Shown here: positions 1 through 5,623 of the stretch, in pieces
How positions within the stretch are numbered: position 1 is the first letter of the stretch
How the letters are laid out: the number at the start of each line of letters is the position of its first letter
Assembly: GCA_030589605.1 (NCBI GenBank)
Contig: JAUUVJ010000183.1
Coordinates: 1 to 7,711 of the forward strand
Origin: Candidatus Hodarchaeota archaeon
GTDB lineage: Archaea > Asgardarchaeota > Heimdallarchaeia > Hodarchaeales > Hodarchaeaceae
Length of the DNA stretch: 7,711 nt
Direction of reading: 5' to 3'
Notes under the pieces: model-generated
Databases searched by the model: none
Told to the model about the DNA's origin: nothing
The model's input: only the letters and a program-made list of their open reading frames with translations
Translations under genes and position numbers: made by a program

Positions 1-596
1 CAGGAAAAGGAGGACACGCAGCATTACCACACCAAACCGTAGATCCAACTGCAGTGTTGATGGATATCTATAACGCTTTACAAAAGATCATCAGTCGTGA
101 AATAAATCCCTTTGAACCAAGAGTACTTACGACACCAAAAATAGTAGGTAGCAATGCACACAATATCATCCCTGAAAAAGCTATTCTTGAGGGTACATTT
201 AGAACGTTGAATCCTGAAGTCCGTGATCATATAATTAAAAGAATGAAAGAAATTGTTGAAGGATACAGTAAAGCATGGCGATGTACAGGAGTAGTTGAAG
301 CTCATCCCGTTTCATATCCACCTTTAATCAATGATGATGACGCTGTAGACGAGGTTAAAAGAATACTTAAAGAACTGGATGAAGTGCAAACGATGGATCG
401 AAGTATGGGTAGCGAAGACTTTTCTTTTTATCTTGAAAAGACTAAAGGAGCTTTTATAACCCTAGGAATTAACAATAAAGATAAAGGGATCATCTATCCT
501 CATCATCATTCCAAATTCCAAGTTGATGAATCTGTACTATGGAAAGGAACAGCTGTATACACTCTTCTCGGATTTTATTCACTATTTGAAAAATAA
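1..596 (+). CDS. M20D-family metallo-amidohydrolase (N-acyl amino acid amidohydrolase type), 5' truncated by window edge
   Basis: This is the C-terminal half, about 198 codons with the first full codon at position 3, of an M20 metallopeptidase-fold hydrolase. Family members remove acyl groups from N-acyl amino acids or related amides using two metal ions in the cytoplasm. The first visible residues, GKGGHAALPHQTVDP, are the family's signature at the lid/dimerisation domain, whose His reaches into the active site. Further on come GSEDFSFYLEK and then HHHSKFQVDE, which corresponds to the family's LHSPxFxxDE segment holding the last metal-ligand His. The other metal ligands lie upstream of the window. 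The codons at 54 (GTG) and 60 (ATG) are internal, because homology runs straight through them. The gene ends in TAA at 594-596, inside a Shine-Dalgarno-like sequence for the next gene, so co-transcription is possible. The exact substrate cannot be told from sequence. Confidence 0.9.
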   Translation, partial: GKGGHAALPHQTVDPTAVLMDIYNALQKIISREINPFEPRVLTTPKIVGSNAHNIIPEKAILEGTFRTLNPEVRDHIIKRMKEIVEGYSKAWRCTGVVEAHPVSYPPLINDDDAVDEVKRILKELDEVQTMDRSMGSEDFSFYLEKTKGAFITLGINNKDKGIIYPHHHSKFQVDESVLWKGTAVYTLLGFYSLFEK

Positions 597-601
597 GGTG
601 G
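595..601 (+). promoter_or_regulatory. Shine-Dalgarno sequence AAGGTGG
   Basis: AAGGTGG overlaps the stop codon of the amidohydrolase gene and contains AGGTG, complementary to the usual archaeal 16S rRNA 3' end. It lies about 7 nt before a TTG at 608, which is ideal spacing. It lies more than 30 nt before the TTG at 634 that opens the long methyltransferase frame. It therefore points to 608 as the intended start of the downstream gene. Confidence 0.6.
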
Positions 602-607
602 ATATTC

Positions 608-646
608 TTGAAAACTACTGAGATGATTCAGAATTGGGTTTATTAA
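608..646 (+). other. Short 12-codon frame at the correct ribosome site: displaced 5' end of the methyltransferase gene, or a leader peptide
   Basis: TTG at 608 follows a good Shine-Dalgarno and reads MKTTEMIQNWVY before TAA at 644-646. The methyltransferase frame, in the -1 register, opens only at 622 and has its first start-like codon (TTG) at 634. Adding one base to the GGG run at 636-638 would give MKTTEMIQNW followed directly by GLLKSNRLNDLTAKEW, a natural-looking N-terminus. Possible explanations are a one-base deletion in the genome or assembly, a -1 frameshift, or a short leader ORF translationally coupled to the TTG at 634. No classic slippery heptamer is seen. Confidence 0.4.
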
Positions 647-2199
647 AATCAAATAGATTGAATGATTTAACAGCAAAAGAATGGACCCAGTATTCTACTT
701 CAGTTATTCTATTTTCATCAAAAAATCAATTGATTAAACGTATTTCCCGGATATACTCTAAAGAAAACGCTACTATTGGATATTTCAAACCTCTAATAAA
801 ACCTAAATGGAAAAAAAGAAGAATTTTTTCTAGAGATTTTTATTCAGAACATTTTAAGGAGAATAAATATAGCTTAATTATCATAGATTTTCAAGATATA
901 AAATCGACTTCACGGTATAAAAAAGCAGAAAAATGGTTTGAAAACCAAAAAAAAGTTTTTATTGAAAGTTTAGAGGATTCAAAATATTTATTAGTTATCG
1001 CTAACGATTTTAGTGATCCTTATCATAAAATAAAATATTTCCCAACCCATCATTTTCTTATTCAAACACTTGGAAAATACCGCTTTTTACATACTGATCT
1101 TTGGGTTTTAACAAATCCTAAAAAGATAGGTTCTTTCTCTCCAACATTCCTCTTATGTTTTAAACAATCTAATAACATGCTAGGGCTTCCATTGAGATAT
1201 AATTCACAGGATTTCATAAATAATGTTACTAAATATCATTTAAAAACAAAGTACATTTATAAGAGCATTATCCAAGGATTTTCGTCCACTAGAGAACCTG
1301 AATATCTTAAACACGGAGCCACCTTTCCTCAACCCCTAATTGAATATTTTATAAAGATTTTTACAGAAGAAAGAGATTCTGTATTAGATATCTTTTCGGG
1401 AGTAGGATTATCATTGTTTGCTGCAATAAATCTTCAGAGAAACGCAATTGGAATTGAACTAAATCCAAAGTACATAAGATGGACAAATAATCTAAAAAAA
1501 AGAAAATTTGGACAGTTAATGAATTACGTATACAATGAAACACCTAATCGTGCCTCATTCAAAGTGATTAATGATGATAATCGAAATTTGTTAGTTCATA
1601 TAGAAAAAAATAGTGTAGACTTGATGATTACAAGTCCTCCGTACTTTAATATCCTTCATAAGGTAGAAGATGAAGCAGAAAAAAGAGGAACGGAAAGTGT
1701 TTTTAGAAGAAGAAAGAGTAATACAATAAAAAACTTACCCTCATTGGATAAATATTTTGGAACAAATTCAATAGAAAAAATAACACCGATTGACACAGAT
1801 AATACAGCTGAGCAAATACTTGCATCCTCTCTAATACCTCATCCTTATTCAGGTGATGACAAAGATTTAGGCAATATTACTTCATATCATGAATTTTTAA
1901 AGGAGATAGAACAAACTCATAAACGTGTATTCAAAGTTCTTAAACCAGGTAGTTTTGCACTCTGGATTATCAAAGATTTTCGGGATATAACAAATAATAT
2001 TCCATATGTTAATTTTCACTCTGATTTAGCGACTCTAGCCATGAAAAACGGGTTTATTTATTTTGATCTACTTGTTTGGAATCAAAACCGCGAGAGAAGA
2101 TTGATACACCTTGGAGGAGGAAATACTTATTATAATTCTATGACTATGTCTTTCATTGTTATTTTACAAAAACCTACCATAGCTAAAGAGAAAGATTAG
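634..2199 (+). CDS. DNA methyltransferase, SPPY-type amino-MTase (N4-cytosine or N6-adenine), permuted and partly duplicated
   Basis: A 521-residue enzyme expected to transfer methyl from S-adenosylmethionine to an exocyclic amino group in DNA. Motif X is HGATFPQPLIEYF at about 227-239, motif I DIFSGVG at 252-258, motif II GIELNPKY at 273-280, motif III-like NDDN at 313-316, and catalytic motif IV TSPPYFNI at 333-340. A likely target-recognition insert occupies about 345-415 and ends in HPYSGDDKDLGN. The remaining core strands follow: VLKPGSFALWIIKDFRD at 435-451, GFIYFDLLVWNQN at 473-485, and a final strand up to about 513. Order X-I-II-III-IV is permuted relative to beta-class SPPY enzymes. 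Residues about 75-180 look like a decayed second copy of the IV-VIII half, with IDFQDI in place of SPPY. SPPY favours N4-cytosine but does not exclude N6-adenine. The start is uncertain: TTG 634 has only a weak ribosome site, while TTG 608 has a good one but is out of frame. The next methyltransferase begins 13 nt downstream. Confidence 0.88.
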   Translation: MGLLKSNRLNDLTAKEWTQYSTSVILFSSKNQLIKRISRIYSKENATIGYFKPLIKPKWKKRRIFSRDFYSEHFKENKYSLIIIDFQDIKSTSRYKKAEKWFENQKKVFIESLEDSKYLLVIANDFSDPYHKIKYFPTHHFLIQTLGKYRFLHTDLWVLTNPKKIGSFSPTFLLCFKQSNNMLGLPLRYNSQDFINNVTKYHLKTKYIYKSIIQGFSSTREPEYLKHGATFPQPLIEYFIKIFTEERDSVLDIFSGVGLSLFAAINLQRNAIGIELNPKYIRWTNNLKKRKFGQLMNYVYNETPNRASFKVINDDNRNLLVHIEKNSVDLMITSPPYFNILHKVEDEAEKRGTESVFRRRKSNTIKNLPSLDKYFGTNSIEKITPIDTDNTAEQILASSLIPHPYSGDDKDLGNITSYHEFLKEIEQTHKRVFKVLKPGSFALWIIKDFRDITNNIPYVNFHSDLATLAMKNGFIYFDLLVWNQNRERRLIHLGGGNTYYNSMTMSFIVILQKPTIAKEKD

Positions 2200-2212
2200 T
2201 CATAATAAGGGA

Positions 2213-4393
2213 ATGAATAAAAATTTGAGTCAAGAAATACCTACTAGAATTGAAAATCTATTGGAGAAACTTATTGACTCTGTACCACCAAATTTTGATG
2301 AATTGCTATCCTCAAATGATAAAGAAGAATTAAATCAGTTTTTAGATTTAATGGGTATTTCTACCGACTTCATTAATATCATTAAAACTCTATCTGCATT
2401 GCTACTTTTGAATCGAATAAGGTTTGTGATTCAAACTGAAAATAGAGAGACTAATTTACATCTTTCAATGGATACAATGAATTCTAATCTAGAAGAACAA
2501 TATCCTAAAACTTTTATTTCTTCCATTTTAAGTGTTATTGCCAATCAAAGTAATTTTGTTGTTACCACAGAATTATTTTCTTATATTAGTGATTTTCAAA
2601 CTTCTCCTGAATTATTTTCATATAAATCTGAATTTCTAAAGCAAACTGAGAATTTATTTGCTGAACTATATAAAGAAACTTTAAAACAAGAATATCGAAG
2701 AAAATTAGGGCAATTCTGGACTCCAGATTATATCTCTGAATTTATGATGAAACTGATACTCCAGAAAAATCCAAAAAATATTCTAGACCCCTGTTGTGGC
2801 CCAGGCACATTTTTCCAAACTTTGAAACGAATAAACCCAGATTATGATGGAAAAACATCAGAATTGGAGATTTACCCTTTACTTTTTGAAATCGCTACTG
2901 TAAACTCATATCCTCATACTTCATTCAATGAATATATCTATGGAGATTTTTTGAAGGGAAAAAAAGAACAATATGCTAATTCGATTGAATCATCATTAGC
3001 ATTTTCCACACCTGTAAGCCTAGATTCATATTTCAACAAAAAAAAGACGATGGGGTTTGACGGAATAATATGTAACCCTCCGTATTCACGCCATCATTCA
3101 ATATCCGCATCTCTGAAAAAGAAGGTAGGAAATGAAATTGAGAATACTTTTGGAGGAAAATTCAATCGGATTTCAAGCTTATTTGTTTATTTTATTCTTA
3201 AATCAATGACCTATCTTAACCAAGGAGGTCGAATGGTCTTCATTACACCAACTATCGCTTTTGAATCGCGAAATAGCTCATATTTAAAGAAAATCCTGAA
3301 AGAATATTTCTCCATTCCTTACATTATTGTTTTTGATCAATCTCTCAGTATTTTCCAAGGCGTAGATACCGCTGCGTGCATTTTTGTTGTTGAGGGAAAA
3401 AAACCTGAAAAAAATTATCAAACTAAACTCATGGTAATTAACAATTGGGTTTCAGCAACCGAAATTATGGCTAATTTAGTTGAAAATCAGGTTGATACAA
3501 AAAAATGGAGAGATGGTGAATTCTATCTTCAAAAACAATCACTTCTTGATCCTGATAAAAACTGGACGAGGCCAAGAATTTTTTCAGCAAAAGAGAGGAA
3601 TAGCAAATTAGTAGAACTATCACAATTCTTTAGGGTGATGCGTGGAATTGCAACAGGAAAGAATAACTTTTTCACCCTAACAGAAAACGAATTGAGGAAC
3701 TATAGAATTAGAAAAGAATTCGTTGTACCTACAATAACAAAAACTAGGTATATTCAGAAATTTATACTGTCTGATGAAGATTTTGATGATATGAGAAAAG
3801 AAGGAAAGAAAATGTGGTTATTAAATCTTCAAAAACAATCTAATGAAATTGAAGATGAAAATTTACTCGCATACTTAAAATTTGGAATTGAGACAAAAGT
3901 TAATGAAGGGAGTTTAGTAAAAACAAGAAAAAAATGGTATTTCACCGAAAAAAGAGAGATCCCCCATTTTATTTACACCTATTTAAGTAGAGGGAATCCT
4001 CGATTTATATTGAATCAAGCAAAAGTACGCCCACTTAATACATTTCTTATGTTATATCCTCGAACTGAAGTGAAGCTGTCAAAAGAATATTTAATTCTTT
4101 TTTGGGTCATTCTAAATTCAAAAATAACAAAAAAACACCTTCAAGATGTGGGGAGAAGTTATGGAAGTGACACATTAAAAATAGAACCAAAAGAAATGAT
4201 GAAGCTGTTAATTATCAATCCTTTCAAGCTCTCAGCTTCAAATAAAAAAGCATTATTAAAAAAAGCTAAAATGATAGAAGATATCACCGATATCCATTCA
4301 GCCTCAAAAACCCAAATATTTGATGAAATAAACAGAATCCTTGAAAATGAGATTAAAAAAATCATCTCAAATCAAGTGATTCAAAAAGAATGA
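2213..4393 (+). CDS. N6-adenine DNA methyltransferase, gamma class, Eco57I/TaqI-like
   Basis: A 726-residue SAM-dependent enzyme expected to methylate adenine N6 in a specific DNA site. Residues 1-160 are mostly helical and end in ENLFAELYKETLKQEYRRKL, the linker typical of Eco57I-like and HsdM-like enzymes. Motif X is GQFWTP at 166-171, motif I ILDPCCGPGTF at 190-200, motif III-like YGDF at 243-246, motif IV CNPPYSR at 287-293, and GGRMVFITP at 338-346 forms a later core strand. From about 465 (FFRVMRGIATGKNNFF onward) to the end is a TaqI/Eco57I-like target-recognition region. No PD-(D/E)xK nuclease motif is apparent at the N-terminus, unlike type IIG/IIL fusions, so it looks methyltransferase-only. 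An AAGGGA purine stretch abuts the ATG at 2213, closer than normal for a ribosome site, so the start is likely but not certain; a TTG at 2225 is the alternative. It is co-directional with the SPPY enzyme and probably in the same operon. Confidence 0.9.
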   Translation: MNKNLSQEIPTRIENLLEKLIDSVPPNFDELLSSNDKEELNQFLDLMGISTDFINIIKTLSALLLLNRIRFVIQTENRETNLHLSMDTMNSNLEEQYPKTFISSILSVIANQSNFVVTTELFSYISDFQTSPELFSYKSEFLKQTENLFAELYKETLKQEYRRKLGQFWTPDYISEFMMKLILQKNPKNILDPCCGPGTFFQTLKRINPDYDGKTSELEIYPLLFEIATVNSYPHTSFNEYIYGDFLKGKKEQYANSIESSLAFSTPVSLDSYFNKKKTMGFDGIICNPPYSRHHSISASLKKKVGNEIENTFGGKFNRISSLFVYFILKSMTYLNQGGRMVFITPTIAFESRNSSYLKKILKEYFSIPYIIVFDQSLSIFQGVDTAACIFVVEGKKPEKNYQTKLMVINNWVSATEIMANLVENQVDTKKWRDGEFYLQKQSLLDPDKNWTRPRIFSAKERNSKLVELSQFFRVMRGIATGKNNFFTLTENELRNYRIRKEFVVPTITKTRYIQKFILSDEDFDDMRKEGKKMWLLNLQKQSNEIEDENLLAYLKFGIETKVNEGSLVKTRKKWYFTEKREIPHFIYTYLSRGNPRFILNQAKVRPLNTFLMLYPRTEVKLSKEYLILFWVILNSKITKKHLQDVGRSYGSDTLKIEPKEMMKLLIINPFKLSASNKKALLKKAKMIEDITDIHSASKTQIFDEINRILENEIKKIISNQVIQKE

Positions 4394-4405
4394 GAAATTG
4401 TTTTC

Positions 4406-4798
4406 CTATCTTCTATCTAACCATCTTTCTCCACTATTAACTAAACTGAATCCTCTAAGAATTTCCTTTAACCCACTTTTTTCTGAAAATTTATTCACTT
4501 CGACAACAACATCAATGGGAGCTATTTGTGCAACCCTACTGCATCCTTTTTGCATGATTGTTCCCTGAACTTTCGAATTCAAATCCTGAACATCTTGTGG
4601 CATGGGTTTTACTCCTCTTAGGTCTCCCAGTATCGTAAATCCTTTTTGTAACTCTGTATCATCTAATACTTTATTCCAGTCAGATTCAAAATCTGGGATT
4701 GCACCAACAGACGGTATATCACCAATCAATGTGAAATAAACTCGATTTTTTTCTGTATTAACATCTAAAGAATAATGTTTATGCTCAATCTTATTCAT
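4406..4798 (-). CDS. STAS/SpoIIAA-like domain protein
   Basis: A small soluble protein of 130 residues, single domain, with no signal peptide or membrane segment. It fits a family of stand-alone STAS/SpoIIAA-like (Sec14-like fold) proteins: an early beta pair YSLDVNTEKNRVYFTLIGDI (9-28), then DFESDWNKVL (36-45), the hallmark strand-turn GFTILGDLRGVK (53-64), a helix around 66-85, a strand RVAQIAPIDVVVEV (88-101), and the end segment FSLVNSGERWLD (117-128). The function of these proteins is unknown; ligand binding or protein-protein interaction is the usual guess. The ATG at 4798 is preceded by a TATA box about 25 nt upstream, suggesting a leaderless mRNA. The gene converges on the adenine methyltransferase gene with only 12 nt between the stops, so the two transcripts must terminate inside each other's 3' ends or overlap. 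No functional link to methylation is visible. Confidence 0.72.
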   Translation of the reverse strand: MNKIEHKHYSLDVNTEKNRVYFTLIGDIPSVGAIPDFESDWNKVLDDTELQKGFTILGDLRGVKPMPQDVQDLNSKVQGTIMQKGCSRVAQIAPIDVVVEVNKFSEKSGLKEILRGFSLVNSGERWLDRR

Positions 4799-4817
4799 TT
4801 TTCAACAACTCTTTCGT

Positions 4818-4827
4818 GTTTATATAC
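4818..4827 (-). promoter_or_regulatory. Archaeal TATA box for the STAS-like gene
   Basis: On the minus strand this reads GTATATAAAC, centred about 25 nt upstream of the ATG at 4798. Archaeal TATA boxes centre about 26 nt before the transcription start, so transcription would begin at or next to the ATG, giving a leaderless message. No Shine-Dalgarno precedes this ATG, which agrees. A second TATATA run at 4831-4836 is a weaker alternative. Confidence 0.55.
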
Positions 4828-5055
4828 TCTTATATATCATATAATAAATATATTATAATTAATATAACATACATATTATAATTCATATGATTCTAGTCAA
4901 AACTTCCTTATAAATAAAGCAAAATAAATCATCAGCAAGTCTCCAATCCTCAACAAGAAAAAATCGTAATGATCTCCAATAGCATGAAAAGCAATAACAA
5001 GAGAATTTTAACAAAGAATATGGATCATTAATCATCAAACTTCAAACTTATCATA
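4828..5055. other. AT-rich intergenic spacer
   Basis: This is the stretch between the STAS-like promoter and the thiamine-binding gene remnant. It is extremely A/T-rich on the left (4828-4890) and A-rich on the plus strand to the right. I find no tRNA, no strong hairpin, and no ORF with recognisable sequence. A minus-strand frame of about 50 codons (5035 to 4883) is open, but it is Phe/Leu/Cys-rich as expected for a T-rich strand and overlaps another open frame, so I do not call a gene. Confidence 0.6.
4850..4883. repeat. 11-bp direct repeat ATATTATAATT, two copies
   Basis: Exact copies lie at 4850-4860 and 4873-4883, 23 bp from start to start (about two helical turns), upstream of the STAS-like gene's promoter. 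They could be tandem regulator sites, but the surrounding sequence is almost pure A/T, so chance is a strong alternative. Confidence 0.25.
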
Positions 5056-5359
5056 CTAATAATTTGTATCTACTGAAATTGCGTCTAATTTATCTTCCAT
5101 TTTACGACTTTTATCTTTTCGATAGTCGATTTTCAATTGAGTAAGGATTCGTTGAGCTTCAGCAGAGAAAATAGCTTCATGGGCTAATTTAGTAATCTCT
5201 AGTATCTGATCTATATTATCTGCTTCAATTACTGTACCCATGGGGTGATGTACTACTCTGACTCCCTGATATTTCTCAATTTCTTGAACTGCTTTTTTTA
5301 ACAAATTTACTCAAGCTGGTTCCTTCTCCGACTGGAAAAGTTGAAAGTTCAGCAGGATC
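5056..5359 (-). pseudogene. Remnant of an MTH1187-type (PF01910/DUF77) thiamine-binding protein gene, frameshifted and start-less
   Basis: Intact members are soluble proteins of about 100 residues that bind thiamine or a related ligand. The 82-codon C-terminal piece (from 5304) has family features: a helix VQEIEKYQG, the strand HPMGTVIEAD, ITKLAHEAIFSAEAQRILTQ, and the conserved tail LKIDYRKDKSRKMEDKL. The missing N-terminus is present just upstream in another frame as AELSTFPVGEGTSLSKFVKK (from about 5353), including the family's FPVGEGTS signature. The two pieces meet in a run of seven A (T at 5293-5299 on the plus strand). Six A would restore one frame reading ...SKFVKKAVQEIEK. No ATG, GTG or TTG precedes AELS in its frame back to a stop at about 5396, so the start is lost too. 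Two defects argue for decay. Assembly error in homopolymers is the alternative, since a second A7 run lies at 5360-5366. Confidence 0.75.
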
Positions 5360-5439
5360 TTTTTTTCCAGATTGACAGAATTTTGCAGAAAGAAATTACC
5401 AACTAAAAAAAAATCCCCAAGAAGAGTTTGTTTAGCATA

Positions 5440-5447
5440 GCTTTTAA
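5440..5447 (-). promoter_or_regulatory. Possible TATA box of the thiamine-binding gene remnant
   Basis: The minus strand reads TTTAAAAG here, acceptable as an archaeal TATA element. It would place transcription start near 5418, about 60 nt before the homologous coding sequence. A T9 tract at 5413-5405 follows almost at once. The element is directly adjacent to the 23-bp dyad. It is weak evidence in AT-rich DNA. Confidence 0.3.
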
Positions 5448-5452
5448 ATTAT

Positions 5453-5475
5453 AGGTTATGTAATATACACAACCT
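5453..5475. promoter_or_regulatory. 23-bp imperfect dyad, operator-like
   Basis: Half-sites AGGTTATGTA and TACACAACCT flank a 3-bp centre. Nine of the eleven possible symmetric pairs match, and the G/C-containing ends (AGGTT/AACCT) stand out from the A/T background. This is the form expected of a site for a dimeric helix-turn-helix regulator. It lies just upstream of the possible minus-strand TATA element and about 120 bp before the TPR gene's TATA box. Confidence 0.4.
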
Positions 5476-5546
5476 GTCTGAATCTAACTACTATACCTAT
5501 TTGTGACTTCATAAATTAAGAAATATCAGAATAGTGTACCAACAGG

Positions 5547-5558
5547 TAATCTAGATTA
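5547..5558. repeat. 12-bp perfect palindrome TAATCTAGATTA
   Basis: A perfect inverted repeat about 36 bp upstream of the TPR gene's TATA box. It could be an activator site by position. Palindromes of this length are expected a few times by chance in a window this size. Confidence 0.25.
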
Positions 5559-5593
5559 ATCCTCAAAATGAAATACTATCTTAAAGAGTCCAT

Positions 5594-5601
5594 TTTAAAT
5601 A
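5594..5601 (+). promoter_or_regulatory. Archaeal TATA box for the TPR gene
   Basis: TTTAAATA, inside the longer A/T run 5593-5605, is centred about 26 nt before the TTG at 5624. This is the standard archaeal distance to the transcription start, so the mRNA would begin at the start codon itself (leaderless). A purine-containing AAAGAG at 5583-5588 lies in the general area where a BRE could sit. Confidence 0.5.
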
Positions 5602-5623
5602 TTTAGCAAAAAGAGTAAATAGG

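Larger units (their letters stand above)
5360..5623. other. Regulatory intergenic region upstream of the TPR gene and the thiamine-binding remnant
   Basis: A divergent region between the minus-strand remnant and the plus-strand TPR gene. It holds a possible minus-strand TATA element (5440-5447), a 23-bp dyad (5453-5475), a 12-bp perfect palindrome (5547-5558), the plus-strand TATA box (5594-5601), and an A9 run at 5405-5413. The A9 run reads as a T9 tract, terminator-like in archaea, on the minus strand between the possible promoter and the remnant. I see no RNA gene and no coding sequence I can support. Confidence 0.55.

Noticed and set aside
2213..2700. Possible nuclease domain at the N-terminus of the 726-residue methyltransferase (type IIG/IIL fusion)
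   Set aside because: No PD...(D/E)xK pattern could be found; the region is helical and ends in the linker typical of methyltransferase-only relatives.
4841..4890. Very A/T-rich tract with short repeats as a replication origin or CRISPR-like array
   Set aside because: Only two 11-bp copies, no regular spacers, no origin-binding motifs and no neighbouring replication gene.
4883..5035. Minus-strand open frame of about 50 codons (ATG at 5035) in the AT-rich spacer
   Set aside because: Phe/Leu/Cys-rich product expected from a T-rich strand, no recognisable motif, no ribosome site, and a second open frame overlaps it.
5405..5413. Run of nine A on the plus strand as a terminator
   Set aside because: It is T-rich only on the minus strand and lies upstream of the remnant, where no minus-strand gene ends; noted only as a possible attenuation element.
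5310..5438. Minus-strand frame of about 42 codons starting ATG at 5438 with a hydrophobic beginning
   Set aside because: It overlaps the real (remnant) thiamine-binding coding frame and sits only about 6 nt after the possible TATA element. It would matter only if an extra A joined it to the remnant.
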